DNA from: Desulfovibrio sp. UIB00
GTDB taxonomy: Bacteria; Desulfobacterota; Desulfovibrionia; Desulfovibrionales; Desulfovibrionaceae
NCBI RefSeq assembly: GCF_022508225.1
Contig: NZ_JAETXJ010000005.1
Span: 62,001 to 126,000, forward strand
Length of the DNA: 64,000 bases
Direction of reading: 5' to 3'
The notes under the pieces were generated by a model, which was given only the letters and a program-made list of their open reading frames with translations, had not been told where the DNA came from and ran no database searches. The position numbers and the translations under genes were made by a program. Shown piece by piece: positions 43,877 through 53,095 of this stretch. Each line of letters starts with the position of its first letter. Positions within the stretch are counted from its first letter, which is position 1.

Positions 43877-44959
43877 ATGTCGGATCTGCGTACCCCCCTC
43901 ACTGCCTGGCACGAGGCGCATGGCGCAAAAATGGCCCCCTTTGCCGGGTGGCTCATGCCCATCCAGTATGAGGGTATTATTGTCGAGCATCAGCACTCCC
44001 GCCAGCATGCAGGCCTTTTTGACATCTGCCACATGGGTGAGTTTCTTATTGAAGGCACCGGCGCGGACGAAGCCCTGAGCAAGGCCGTGAGCCATAACCT
44101 CCAGACCCTTGCCCCCGGCAAGTGCCGCTACGGTTTTTTGCTCAACGAAAAGGGCGGCGTGCTGGATGATGGCATCATCTACCGCTTCGGCCCTGATTCC
44201 TTTATGGCCGTGGTCAACGCCGCCTGCGCCGCCAACGACTTTGCCGTGCTGCGCGCTCGCCTGCCCCAAAGCGTCAAGATGACCGACATTTCCGCCGAAA
44301 CCGGCAAGATCGACCTTCAGGGGCCGGAATCCCTGGACGTGCTTGAAACGTTGCTGGGTCAGAATTTTCATGATCTTGGCTACTTCGGCTTTCGCGAAAC
44401 CACCTGGCAGGGTACACCCCTGCTGGTGAGCCGCACCGGCTACACCGGCGAGCTGGGCTATGAGCTGTACATTGACAGCTCCGTGACCGAGGCTTTCTGG
44501 AGCGCCCTGCTGGCTGATGAACGCGTCAAGCCCATAGGCCTTGGCGCACGCGATACCCTGCGCCTTGAGGCTGGTCTGCCCCTGTATGGGCACGATCTGG
44601 ACGAGAATCACAGCCCCGCCGAGGCAGGCATGGGCCGCATGATGACCAGCACAGCCGATTATGTGGGCCGCCAAGGCGCGCAGAACATTGCCGAAGTGCT
44701 GGTGCCCCTGCGCATTGACGGCCGCCGCGCCGCCCGCCATGGCGATGTGATAGCCCTTGCTGACGGCACGGAAGTGGGCCACGTGACCAGCGGTTCGTTT
44801 GCGCCCTCGCTGGGTTATGTGATCGCCTTTGCCTGGGTCAAGGCCGCGCATGCCGGGGCCGAAAATTTTGTGGTTCGCGCCGCCAGAACGGAGCTGCCCG
44901 CCGCGCGGGTTGAAGCGCCGTTCTACACCGAAGGCACCGCGCGTAAAAAACTGGCCTGA
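43877..44959 (+). CDS. gcvT: Aminomethyltransferase (glycine cleavage T protein)
   Basis: The 360-residue folate enzyme takes the aminomethyl group from lipoyl-GcvH to form methylene-THF and ammonia. GLFDICHMGEF, GPESLDVL, SRTGYTGELGYELY and GLGARDTLRLEAGLPLYGHD are hallmark motifs. AAGGAG lies 7 nt before the ATG. It opens the gcvT-gcvH-gcvPA-gcvPB set. No glycine riboswitch is visible upstream. Confidence 0.97.
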   Translation: MSDLRTPLTAWHEAHGAKMAPFAGWLMPIQYEGIIVEHQHSRQHAGLFDICHMGEFLIEGTGADEALSKAVSHNLQTLAPGKCRYGFLLNEKGGVLDDGIIYRFGPDSFMAVVNAACAANDFAVLRARLPQSVKMTDISAETGKIDLQGPESLDVLETLLGQNFHDLGYFGFRETTWQGTPLLVSRTGYTGELGYELYIDSSVTEAFWSALLADERVKPIGLGARDTLRLEAGLPLYGHDLDENHSPAEAGMGRMMTSTADYVGRQGAQNIAEVLVPLRIDGRRAARHGDVIALADGTEVGHVTSGSFAPSLGYVIAFAWVKAAHAGAENFVVRAARTELPAARVEAPFYTEGTARKKLA

Positions 44960-45057
44960 TACGGTCGTTGATCTCTGGGGGGCCGCATCGCACGGTACAT
45001 CCCGCAGAACAGCGTAATTTTTATAACGATTGAACCCAATTTTTCAGGAGTTTGCAC

Positions 45058-45444
45058 ATGGCTACCAATCCCGCCGATATTCTGTACAGCACCAGCCACG
45101 AATGGACCCGCATCGAAGGGGACGAGGCCGTCATCGGCATCACCAGCTTTGCCCAGGAATCCCTTGGCGATATCACCTACGTGGAACTGCCCCCTGTGGG
45201 CGATCAGCTTTCTGAAGATAAGGAATTCGGCTCTGTGGAATCGGTCAAGGCCGCAAGCGACCTGATTTCTCCCGTTACGGGCGAAGTTGTGGCCGTGAAC
45301 GAAGCTCTGGAAAACACCCCCGAGCTTTGCAACAGCGATCCCTTTGGCGAAGGCTGGATTGTGCGCGTCAAGCTGGCCCACAAGCCCGGCGGCCTGCTGG
45401 ACGCGGCGGCTTACGAAGCTCATTGCGCCACTGAGAAACATTAA
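45058..45444 (+). CDS. gcvH: Glycine cleavage H protein
   Basis: The 128-residue carrier has the lipoylated lysine in [17 protein letters not shown] (about residue 63) and the family start [16 protein letters not shown] lies 8 nt before the ATG at 45058. It shuttles the aminomethyl and electron-carrying lipoyl arm among P, T and L proteins. Confidence 0.97.
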   Translation: MATNPADILYSTSHEWTRIEGDEAVIGITSFAQESLGDITYVELPPVGDQLSEDKEFGSVESVKAASDLISPVTGEVVAVNEALENTPELCNSDPFGEGWIVRVKLAHKPGGLLDAAAYEAHCATEKH

Positions 45445-45673
45445 TCCGTCATGCCGTGTGACATGGGTAGCGCAGTTTAACCAAGTTACCCTTGTATGAT
45501 TTTGGGCTGCCTGCGCGCTGGCAAACTTTTGCACCGAGTGTGTAACAGCCTGAAATTTTTTCTTTCGCACCGGCTGGAGCAGCGTCGTACAACGGCGGGT
45601 TCCAGCCGGAGTCCCTTTCACAGCGGCTGCCGTCGCACAAGCGGTACAACGTGTCCGGCGGCAAGGAGCTAGT
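45445..45673 (+). other. 229-bp gap with stem-loop between gcvH and gcvPA
   Basis: A hairpin CCGGCTGGA (45570-45578) with TCCAGCCGG (45601-45609) encloses a 22-nt loop. No U-tract follows. It may be a processing or attenuation site. No gene fits. Confidence 0.45.
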
Positions 45674-47005
45674 ATGCCATACATTCCTCATACGCCGGAA
45701 GAGTTGCATGAAATGCTCTCCGTAGTTGGCGTGCGCAGTCTGGATGAGCTTTTTTCCGACATCCCATCCAGCATGCGCCCCCAGAGCTTTGATCTGCCCA
45801 AGGGGCAGAGCGAAGCCGCCGTCTGCGGACACCTTGAAGAGCTGGCAGCCAAAAACTGCCCCGGTCATGTGTCCTTTCTCGGCGCGGGCTTTTATAATCA
45901 CGACATCCCCAAGGCTGTGGACGCGCTCTCTGGCCGCAGCGAATTTTACACCGCCTACACGCCCTACCAGGCAGAATGCTCGCAGGGCACCCTGCAGGCC
46001 ATTTTTGAATTCCAGACCGCCGTCAGCCGCCTGATGGAAATGGATTGCGGCAATGCCTCCGTGTATGACGGCGGCACCGCCATTTTTGAAGCCGCCATGA
46101 TGGCCGTGCGCTCCACGCGCCGCCGCGTGCTGGTGGTGGACGAAGCCGTCAACCCCATCTGGCGCTCCATGCTGGAGGCCTATGTTTCCAGCCTTGATCT
46201 GGAAATCAAGACCGTCCCCCAGCAGAATGGTTGCAGCGATATGGACGCCCTCATGGCTGCCACCGACGCTACCTGCGCTGCCGTTATCGTGCAGAATCCC
46301 AACTTTTTCGGCGCGGTGGCGGACTACACGGCCCTGTTTGCCAAGGCCCGTTCCAACAAAGCCTTTGGCGTCATCTCCGTGTATCCGGTCATGCAGTCTG
46401 TGCTCAAAACCCCTGGTGAAATGGGGGCTGACGTGGCCGTGGCCGAAGGCCAGAGTCTTGGCATGAACCTCTCGTTCGGTGGCCCCTACCTCGGGCTCAT
46501 GGCCTGCCGCAAGGAACACATCCGTCAGTTCCCCGGCCGCATTGTGGGCCGCACCACCGATGTGGACGGCAAAACCGGCTACGTGCTGACCCTGCAAGCC
46601 CGCGAGCAGCACATCCGCCGCGCCAAGGCTACCTCCAACATCTGCTCCAATCAGGCTCTCTGCGCCCTGCGCTCGCTCATCCACATGAGCCTGCTTGGCC
46701 CGCAGGGCCTCACCCGGGTTGCCGAAAACAACATGGCGCTTGCCCGCTACGCCGTTGAACGCCTTACCGGCCTCAAGGGCGTGGAACTGCTCAACAGCGC
46801 CCCTTACGGTTCGGAAGTGGCCCTGCGCCTGCCCATGCCCGCTGCCGAAGTGGTCAAGGCCATGACGCCCAAGGGCGTCGTGCCCGGCTATCCGCTGGGC
46901 AAGCACTATCCCGGCATGGAAAACGTGCTGCTGCTCTCGTGCACCGAGGCCAACAACCGCACCCAGATAGACAAGCTGGCCGAAATCATGGGAGGTCTGT
47001 TGTGA
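45674..47005 (+). CDS. gcvPA: Glycine dehydrogenase (decarboxylating) subunit 1
   Basis: The 443-residue protein is the N-terminal half of the P protein, split as in many anaerobes. YIPHTPEELHEML, PYQAECSQGTLQAIFEFQT and NPNFFGAVADY are typical. It forms an alpha2-beta2 enzyme with GcvPB to decarboxylate glycine. AAGGAG precedes the ATG, and the stop overlaps the gcvPB start by 4 nt. Confidence 0.97.
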   Translation: MPYIPHTPEELHEMLSVVGVRSLDELFSDIPSSMRPQSFDLPKGQSEAAVCGHLEELAAKNCPGHVSFLGAGFYNHDIPKAVDALSGRSEFYTAYTPYQAECSQGTLQAIFEFQTAVSRLMEMDCGNASVYDGGTAIFEAAMMAVRSTRRRVLVVDEAVNPIWRSMLEAYVSSLDLEIKTVPQQNGCSDMDALMAATDATCAAVIVQNPNFFGAVADYTALFAKARSNKAFGVISVYPVMQSVLKTPGEMGADVAVAEGQSLGMNLSFGGPYLGLMACRKEHIRQFPGRIVGRTTDVDGKTGYVLTLQAREQHIRRAKATSNICSNQALCALRSLIHMSLLGPQGLTRVAENNMALARYAVERLTGLKGVELLNSAPYGSEVALRLPMPAAEVVKAMTPKGVVPGYPLGKHYPGMENVLLLSCTEANNRTQIDKLAEIMGGLL

Positions 47006-48450
47006 AAACCATTTTCGCCAAATCCGTTTCTGGGCGCACTGCCTGCTGCCTGAACAGCGACGCCCCCAAGGCTGAGGCCATGTTGCCCGCAGACCTGCTG
47101 CGCAAAAAAGCTCCCCGTCTGCCCGAATGCTCGGAACTGGACGTGGTGCGCCACTTCACCCAGCTCTCGCAGCTCAACTACAGCGTGGACGCCAATTTCT
47201 ATCCCCTTGGCTCCTGCACCATGAAGTACAACCCCAAGTTCATGGAATACGTGGCGGCGCTGCCGGGCTTTACCCACCTGCACCCCATGATGGCCCAGCT
47301 TGAAGGCGGGGCCGACTGCGCTCAGGGCGCGCTGCAATGCCTGTATGAAGCCGAAAATCTGCTCTGCGAACTCACGGGCATGAAGGCCTTCACCTTCCAG
47401 CCCATGGCCGGGGCCAACGGCGAGTTCACCGGCGTCAAGCTTATTGCCGCCTACCATAAGGCCAAGGGACGCAACCGTAAAAAGATGCTCATTCCCGATG
47501 CGGCCCACGGCACCAACCCTGCCTCCGCCGCCCTTGCAGGATTTGACACCATCAATATCGAATCGCGCGACGGCATGGTGGATCCCGAAGCCATCGTGGC
47601 GGCCATTGCCGAACACGGCGAAGATGTGGCGGGCCTTATGATGACCTGCCCCAACACCCTCGGCCTCATGGAAGTGCACCTGCCCCGCATCGTGGCGGAA
47701 CTGCGCAAGGTCGATGCCCTGCTGTACTATGACGGCGCGAACATGAACGCCATCATGGGCAAGATGCGCATGGGCGATGTGGGCTTTGACGTGGTGCACC
47801 TCAACGTGCACAAAACCCTTGCCACCCCGCACGGCGGCGGCGGCCCAGGCGCTGGCCCTGTGGGTGTCACTGACCGTCTGCTGCCCTTTATGCCCGCCCC
47901 GCGCGTGGCAAAGCACCCTGATGGCCGTTTCTTCCTCGATTACAATCTGCCGCAGACCATCGGCCCCATCGGCCCCTTCTACGGCAGTTTTGGCGTGGTT
48001 ATCAAAGCCCTGGCCTATATGCTTCGCCTCGGCGGCGAAGGACTCACCCGCGCATCTGAATACGCGGTGCTCAACGCCAACTACCTCAAGAAAAAGCTTG
48101 AGAACGTGCTGGAGATTCCCTTCAAGGATCGTTTCTGCGCGCACGAATTTGTGGCGTCCGCACCCGAGGGGCTGCGTGCGCTGGATATCGCCAAGGCCCT
48201 GTTGCAACGCGGCATCCACGCGCCCACCATCTACTTCCCGCTTATCGTGCATGAGTGCCTCATGGCCGAACCCACGGAAACGGAAAGCAAGGAAACCCTG
48301 GATGGTTACGTTGAAGCCCTGAAGGAGATCATCCTTACGGGCAAGGCTGATCCGCAGTCTCTTCAGGAACTGCCCACCAATCTGCCCGTGCGCCGTCTGG
48401 ACGAAACCGCCGCTGCGCGCCAGATGGTTCTGACGGCAGATATGGGGTAG
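47002..48450 (+). CDS. gcvPB: Glycine dehydrogenase (decarboxylating) subunit 2
   Basis: The 482-residue PLP subunit carries the Schiff-base lysine in NVHKTLATPHGGGGPG, plus YPLGSCTMKYNPK and PDAAHGTNPASAAL. The GTG at 47002 is used: GGAGG lies 6 nt upstream and it overlaps the gcvPA stop (GTGA). A 19-bp hairpin follows the stop. With GcvT and GcvH this lacks only lipoamide dehydrogenase, which must lie elsewhere. Confidence 0.97.
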   Translation: MKTIFAKSVSGRTACCLNSDAPKAEAMLPADLLRKKAPRLPECSELDVVRHFTQLSQLNYSVDANFYPLGSCTMKYNPKFMEYVAALPGFTHLHPMMAQLEGGADCAQGALQCLYEAENLLCELTGMKAFTFQPMAGANGEFTGVKLIAAYHKAKGRNRKKMLIPDAAHGTNPASAALAGFDTINIESRDGMVDPEAIVAAIAEHGEDVAGLMMTCPNTLGLMEVHLPRIVAELRKVDALLYYDGANMNAIMGKMRMGDVGFDVVHLNVHKTLATPHGGGGPGAGPVGVTDRLLPFMPAPRVAKHPDGRFFLDYNLPQTIGPIGPFYGSFGVVIKALAYMLRLGGEGLTRASEYAVLNANYLKKKLENVLEIPFKDRFCAHEFVASAPEGLRALDIAKALLQRGIHAPTIYFPLIVHECLMAEPTETESKETLDGYVEALKEIILTGKADPQSLQELPTNLPVRRLDETAAARQMVLTADMG

Positions 48451-48462
48451 GTAAAAAATGAT

Positions 48463-48502
48463 GGGGGCAGGGGCGCTTTTTGAAAAAAGCGCCCCTGCCC
48501 CC
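48463..48502. terminator. Strong 19-bp hairpin after gcvPB
   Basis: Positions 48463-48481 pair perfectly with 48484-48502 around a 2-nt loop (GGGGGCAGGGGCGCTTTTT arm). T and A runs lie inside the stem, so either strand could stop, but there is no separate U-tail. Confidence 0.7.
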
Positions 48503-48620
48503 AAACCCCCATCCCCGCAAAAACTTTTATAACGGGCCTTGGCTGATGCTGAGGCCTGTTTTTTGTCGTTGCTGGTGGGGGATATTTGTAGCATTGCTAC
48601 CCTTCGGGCACAGGGTTCAG

Positions 48621-48744
48621 CCTCCGGCGAAGCTTGGGACGCCTGCGAGGCGTGCGTTTTCGCCTTCCCGGCGTGGTGTTGCGAGTATTTGTCGCCCTCC
48701 GGGCACACCATTTCGCCCTCCGGCGAAGCTTGGGACGCCTGCGC
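48621..48744 (+). repeat. Short direct repeat inside the right repeat locus
   Basis: A block containing CGGCGAAGCTTGGGACGCCT occurs near 48626-48645 and again near 48721-48740, 95-97 bp apart, indicating an internal duplication of part of family 2. Confidence 0.6.
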
Positions 48745-48957
48745 GGCGCGCGGCAAGGCGGGGCCGGTTATGGGGCTGCGCCCCCTTCTCGGCCCCCCCT
48801 GCATCCCCCCCGAAGCACCCCCAAAGAGGAATCTTCAATTCCCTTCGCGTGGCGAGGGCAACGCGGCTGTAGCTGCGGGAGCTTCCTTCACTCGCTGCAC
48901 TCGTTCAGGTGATCTCCCTCCGCGCCGCGTTAATGCCAGAGTCCGCTTTCGTTTAAG
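48640..48957 (-). repeat. Dispersed repeat family 2, copy E (inverted)
   Basis: This is the reverse complement of copy D (25216-25520), with the strongest match over the block around CCCCATAACCGGCCCCGCC and GGGGGTGCTTCGG. It lies next to family-1 copy C in the same relative order. Confidence 0.85.
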
Positions 48958-49033
48958 TCGAACTCCGTTTCAGCCAACAGTCGCGGTCAGCGTTGGGAAT
49001 TGACCAACTACGCACGATTGGAACTCGGCACGT

Positions 49034-49254
49034 CATCAAAAGCTGGTCGTGAAGTCGCCTTCCTTAGACTCGCCGGAGCGTAGCGGAGGCGATGGTTGGT
49101 GTTGGGCGAATTTGCAAAATACGGTTTTTGCGGTCTGAAAAGGAAGCGCCGGGATTTTGAGCGCAGCGTACTCATGTACGTGAGCATCAAAATCCCGGCG
49201 CTGACGCATTTAGGCCGTAAAAGTCGGGTTTGCGTAAATCAGCCTGACAGGCTC
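49034..49254 (-). repeat. Dispersed repeat family 1, copy C (inverted)
   Basis: This is the reverse complement of copies A and B over their full length. The internal hairpin has arms GCGCCGGGATTTTGA and its complement, with a few changes in the loop. Confidence 0.9.
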
Positions 49255-49291
49255 ACCCGCACTACCGTATGGGGAAATTCTTCTTCTTGCC

Positions 49292-50440
49292 CTATGCCAT
49301 CTCCTCCACAACGCCAGCAGCCAGCACTCGGCCTTCTTCGTCATAAACCGCTGCCACCTGACCGGGTGCCGTGGGAAACTGAGGTTCAGCCAGCATAATG
49401 CGCAGACACGCATCCTCTACCTGCACGCTCGCCGGGCAGGGGCGCTGCCGATGCCGCAGCCGTACAAGCAACCTGTCAGGCCAAAGATGCGGCGGCAATG
49501 CGATATTTGCTGGCCCTGTCACGCAGGTGCGTATGCCCAGCAAAGCACGCGGCCCGACCACAAGGGTGTTGGTGGCGCTATCCTTGGTCAGCACAAAAAG
49601 CGGCTCCGTAAATGCAATGCCAAGGCCCTTGCGCTGCCCCTCCGTATAGCGCCACAGGCCTTTGTGCTGGGCAATTTCGCGCCTGTTGCCCGCAGCGTCC
49701 AGCAAGAGCACTGGCCCCGGCCCAGGCGCGATGGTGCCAGCTGCCTGCCAGTGCCGCTCCAAAAAGGGGCGATAGGCTTCTGCGGCAGACATGCCAGCCT
49801 GCGCTGTGGGCGGGGCAAAACAGATATCCTGGCTCTCGGACGGCAGGGGAACTGCCAGCCCTGCTGCCGCCACAATGGCGCGGGTCTGCTCCTTGTTCTG
49901 CCCGTAAAGCGGAAACAGGGCGCGGCTCAACCGTTGACGCGGCACAAGGCTGAGAAAATAGCTCTGATCCTTGGCGGCATCCGCAGCGGCGGCAAGCAGG
50001 GGATAGGCTTTGGAAGTTTCATCCTCGCCCACAGTTGTTGGCGCGTCTGGGGCGGGAACAAGGCGGGCGTAGTGCCCGGTGGCAAGCTTGTCCGCACCGA
50101 GAGCAAGGGCGGTGTCGAGCAGCACGCCAAACTTGATGGCCCGGTTGCAGTAGGCGCAGGGGTTGGGGGTGCGCCCCTGGGCATAGGCGGCGGCAAAGGG
50201 GGCCAGCACTTCGCGCTGAAAGGTCTCGCGCAGGTCGGCTACATGCAGAGGAACCCCAAGCGCGGCGCAGGCTTCGGCCAGCCCTGCGGGGGCGACAGTT
50301 GGGCCGTCTGGTAAAAAAAGACCGTGCAGGGCCAATACGCGAAAACCCGCATTGTGCAGCATGACCACTGCGCACAGGCTGTCCACGCCGCCGCTCACGG
50401 CAACGGCTACAGTAGGGCTATGTGTATGGGGGGCGTTCAT
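49292..50440 (-). CDS. mnmA: tRNA-specific 2-thiouridylase
   Basis: The 382-residue enzyme adds sulfur at U34 of Lys, Glu and Gln tRNAs. The PP-loop SGGVDS is at residues 16-21, the catalytic cysteine in NPCAYCNR (Cys95) and the persulfide cysteine in SQDICF. The C-terminal beta domain ends in EEMA. ATG 50440 is chosen, with GGGAG 11 nt upstream; the in-frame GTG at 50452 abuts that site. The gene lies just outside the right repeat locus. Confidence 0.94.
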   Translation of the reverse strand: MNAPHTHSPTVAVAVSGGVDSLCAVVMLHNAGFRVLALHGLFLPDGPTVAPAGLAEACAALGVPLHVADLRETFQREVLAPFAAAYAQGRTPNPCAYCNRAIKFGVLLDTALALGADKLATGHYARLVPAPDAPTTVGEDETSKAYPLLAAAADAAKDQSYFLSLVPRQRLSRALFPLYGQNKEQTRAIVAAAGLAVPLPSESQDICFAPPTAQAGMSAAEAYRPFLERHWQAAGTIAPGPGPVLLLDAAGNRREIAQHKGLWRYTEGQRKGLGIAFTEPLFVLTKDSATNTLVVGPRALLGIRTCVTGPANIALPPHLWPDRLLVRLRHRQRPCPASVQVEDACLRIMLAEPQFPTAPGQVAAVYDEEGRVLAAGVVEEMA

Positions 50441-50532
50441 GGATTTGTTCACTCCCTTGCAGTTGTCGCCGTGGAGGGCGTAGCTGCTGACGCAGCGCGT
50501 AAGGGATGGCGGGAAAGAGGGAGGGGATACGA

Positions 50533-50567
50533 CAGGAGGGACCCCTTGCGGGCAATGGCCCCTCCTG
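50533..50567 (-). terminator. Stem-loop after the amino-acid ABC operon
   Basis: CAGGAGGG (50533-50540) pairs with CCCTCCTG (50560-50567), with further GC pairs inside, just downstream of the ATPase stop. No U-tract is present, so termination would be weak. Confidence 0.45.
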
Positions 50568-50579
50568 CCCAAAAGCGAA

Positions 50580-51326
50580 CTACAGAATCTGGTTCAGGAA
50601 CTGCCGCAGGCGCGGATGGCGGGGGGCAGTGAAAAGCATTTCGGGCTTGCCCATTTCCACAATCTGGCCCTGGTCCATAAAAATGAGGCGGTCAGCGACC
50701 GTGCGCGCAAAGCCCATTTCGTGGGTTACGCAAACCATTGTCATGCCTTCTTCTGCCAGCTTCACCATAACGTCCAGCACTTCGCCCACCATTTCGGGGT
50801 CAAGGGCTGATGTAGGCTCGTCAAAGAGCATGATGGAGGGCTGCATGGCCAGAGCGCGCGCAATGGCAACACGCTGCTGCTGCCCGCCCGAAAGCATGGC
50901 CGGGTACACATTGGCCTTGTCGCTGATGCCGACCTTTTTGAGAAGACTCAGGGCGCGGGCGTCAGCCTCCTCGCGCGAGAGCTTGCGCAGGTGGCGCGGG
51001 GCAAGAGTGAGGTTTTCCAGTACCGTCTTGTGCGGAAAAAGATTGAACTGCTGGAAAACCATGCCCAGATTCTGGCGCATCTCGTTGATGTTGTTCTCAT
51101 CGCTCTGGATATCCTGCCCCTGAACAATAATGCTGCCCTGGTCGATCTGTTCCAGTCTGTTGATGGAACGCAGCAGGGTGGACTTGCCGGAGCCGGAAGG
51201 GCCGATAATAACCACACGTTCGCCGGGAGCAATATCCAGACTCACATCCTGCAAGGCAGGCAGCGAACCAAAGTACTTCCAGACGTGATTGATGGAGATA
51301 ATGGGGGCGGCGCTATTTTCCGTCAT
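50580..51326 (-). CDS. Polar amino-acid ABC transporter ATP-binding protein
   Basis: The 248-residue protein has [18 protein letters not shown] (Walker A), [19 protein letters not shown] and [17 protein letters not shown], matching the GlnQ/HisP subfamily almost perfectly. It powers import with the adjacent permease. The start overlaps the permease stop by 14 nt. Confidence 0.94.
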   Translation of the reverse strand: MTENSAAPIISINHVWKYFGSLPALQDVSLDIAPGERVVIIGPSGSGKSTLLRSINRLEQIDQGSIIVQGQDIQSDENNINEMRQNLGMVFQQFNLFPHKTVLENLTLAPRHLRKLSREEADARALSLLKKVGISDKANVYPAMLSGGQQQRVAIARALAMQPSIMLFDEPTSALDPEMVGEVLDVMVKLAEEGMTMVCVTHEMGFARTVADRLIFMDQGQIVEMGKPEMLFTAPRHPRLRQFLNQIL

Positions 51327-52113
51327 AGTAGTTCAGCCTGGATTCCATGATGCTCACAGCCTTGGAGAGCACAAGAGTGATAATCAGATACATAATTGCC
51401 ACTATGGTGTAGGTCTCAAAATACAGATATGTGGTGCCCACAAAGCTGCGCGCGCGTTGCATGATGTCCGGCACGGCCATGATGGATACAAGCGAGGTAT
51501 CCTTGAGCATGGCGATACATTCGTTGCCAACGGGGGGCAGAATGGTGCGCATGGCCTGGGGCAGCACCACAAGGCGCATGGTCTGGTAGCGGTTGAAGCC
51601 CAGCGAGCGCGCGGCTTCAGTCTGGCCCTTGTTGATGGCCGTGATGCCCGCGCGGAACACTTCGCCCATGTAGGCGCCGTAGCAAAAACTGATGGCAACC
51701 ACCGCAGAGGTCACGCCGCTCACCTGCACAAAGCGCGAGAGTGCGTAGTAGATGTAAAATATCTGCACAAGCAGGGGGATGCCGCGTATCACTTCCACAT
51801 AGGTGGAGGCGATGAGATTTATGAGGCGGTTGTCCGAAATGCGACCAAGCCCTGTGAGCAGCCCCAGCGGCACCGCACAGCAGATGGAAAGCAGGGTGAT
51901 CTTGAATGTGATCAGTATGCCGTCCGGCAGGTAAAGCAGAATGCGCAGGTATGGCTCGGGCCAGAGCGTACAGAGGGTAAACAGGGTGCCGAGCGCGCCC
52001 ACCAGGGCGATAGACCATGCGTTTATCAGGCGCCATTCACGCGGGTCGGGGATGGACGCGCCATCCGTGACCATAATGATGTTGCCTTTGCTTCCATCTT
52101 TTTTATCGTGCAT
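51313..52113 (-). CDS. Polar amino-acid ABC transporter permease
   Basis: The 266-residue HisM-family permease has about five membrane helices and the EAA loop ([20 protein letters not shown]). [16 protein letters not shown] is the family signature. AAGGA precedes the ATG. Only one permease gene is present, so a homodimer is likely. Confidence 0.93.
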   Translation of the reverse strand: MHDKKDGSKGNIIMVTDGASIPDPREWRLINAWSIALVGALGTLFTLCTLWPEPYLRILLYLPDGILITFKITLLSICCAVPLGLLTGLGRISDNRLINLIASTYVEVIRGIPLLVQIFYIYYALSRFVQVSGVTSAVVAISFCYGAYMGEVFRAGITAINKGQTEAARSLGFNRYQTMRLVVLPQAMRTILPPVGNECIAMLKDTSLVSIMAVPDIMQRARSFVGTTYLYFETYTIVAIMYLIITLVLSKAVSIMESRLNYYDGK

Positions 52114-52235
52114 CGCAGTCCTTCATGACAAGGCGTTTGAGGCTGGCGGCAAGCAACGGGCTGGGCCGTCTCGAGATGCCGCAGGTTATAACGGGCTGGC
52201 CCTGTGGTGTAAGGCATTGCCCTGGTTTGTGCAAT

Positions 52236-52261
52236 GGCTTCCGGGAGTTTTCCCGGAAGCC
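52236..52261 (-). other. Intercistronic stem-loop between binding-protein and permease genes
   Basis: GGCTTCCGGGA (52236-52246) pairs perfectly with 52251-52261, 4-nt loop. Such hairpins after binding-protein genes often protect the upstream message or reduce read-through, giving more binding protein than permease (family knowledge applied by position). Confidence 0.6.
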
Positions 52262-52287
52262 AGCAAAATATCGCAAAAAAAAGCAAG

Positions 52288-53031
52288 CTAGTTGGAAGCG
52301 CCCATCCATTTCTGGAGCAACTGGGCTTCCACGCCGGAAGCTTTCACGGCCTTGATGCCCTTGTTCAGCTTTTCCACCAGATCCGGGCGGCCCTTGCGCA
52401 CGGTAAAGCCGTAGTATTCCTTTTCTTCGGTCTTGAAAGAAATGTTCAGCTTGCCGGCGGTGTCGGCCTTTTTGTTGACGTAGTAGAGCGCAACCGGGTC
52501 ATCGCAGATAACGGCGTCAAGGCGTCCGCCCAGCATGTCCTGAATGGCCAGGCCCACATCGTCGTATTCCTTGAGATCAACCGTCACGCCAGCCTTGCGG
52601 ATAACGAACACGCCGGTGGTGCCGATCTGGCCGCCGACCTTCTTGCCCTTGAGGTCGGCCAGGGTCTTGATGCTCTTGCCTGCGGGCAGCACCACAGCCT
52701 GGGCCACTTCATAATAGGGATCAGAGAAGTCAAACTGCTTCTGACGTTCTTCAGTGATGGTGGTGGCGGAGGCCACGATGTCGTACTGTCCGGTGGCTAC
52801 ACCGCCGAAAATGCCGTCCCAGGCGATGTTGCGCACGTCAACTTCAAAGCCGGCAGCCTTGGCGACAGCTTTGATGAAGTCCACATCAAAACCTTCAGGC
52901 TGCTTGTTGGCATCCAGCATTTCCATGGGGGGCCAGGTGCAGTCGGTGGCCACAACAAATTTTTCAGCAGCCATAGCCTGGCCGCACAAAAGGGAAACGG
53001 CAACAAGGGCCAGCAACAGACGACGGATCAT
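52288..53031 (-). CDS. Amino-acid ABC binding protein 1
   Basis: The 247-residue class F-type (SBP family 3) protein has a signal peptide ending near AMAAEKF. GFDVDFIKAVAKAAGFEVD and FDFSDPYYEVAQAVVLP are family motifs, and GRLDAVICDDPVALY lines the ligand cleft. It is close to its neighbour at 53096-53839 and differs mainly in the first lobe (for example GFDVDFIK versus GFSTDYLR, SATTIT versus SSVTIT). AAGGAG lies 5 nt before the ATG at 53031. Confidence 0.93.
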   Translation of the reverse strand: MIRRLLLALVAVSLLCGQAMAAEKFVVATDCTWPPMEMLDANKQPEGFDVDFIKAVAKAAGFEVDVRNIAWDGIFGGVATGQYDIVASATTITEERQKQFDFSDPYYEVAQAVVLPAGKSIKTLADLKGKKVGGQIGTTGVFVIRKAGVTVDLKEYDDVGLAIQDMLGGRLDAVICDDPVALYYVNKKADTAGKLNISFKTEEKEYYGFTVRKGRPDLVEKLNKGIKAVKASGVEAQLLQKWMGASN

Positions 53032-53050
53032 GTCCACTCCTTAAAATACG

Positions 53051-53083
53051 GCGGGGCGCCCAGGCCAAGCCCGAACGCCCCGC
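53051..53083 (-). other. Stem-loop between the two binding-protein genes
   Basis: GCGGGGCG (53051-53058) pairs with CGCCCCGC (53076-53083) around a 17-nt loop in the 64-nt gap. It may adjust relative expression of the two paralogues. Confidence 0.5.
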
Positions 53084-53095
53084 GAAAACGGAACG

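Larger units (their letters stand above)
48451..49291. other. 840-bp gene-free region carrying the right repeat locus
   Basis: It holds the gcvPB hairpin, the inverted copy of repeat family 2, the inverted copy C of family 1 and a short direct repeat. Frames across it (including a 632-aa minus frame that runs through gcvPB) are not credible genes. Confidence 0.75.

Noticed and set aside
46906-48804. 632-aa minus-strand open frame across gcvPB
   Set aside because: It is antisense to a clear glycine dehydrogenase gene and runs through repeat sequence.
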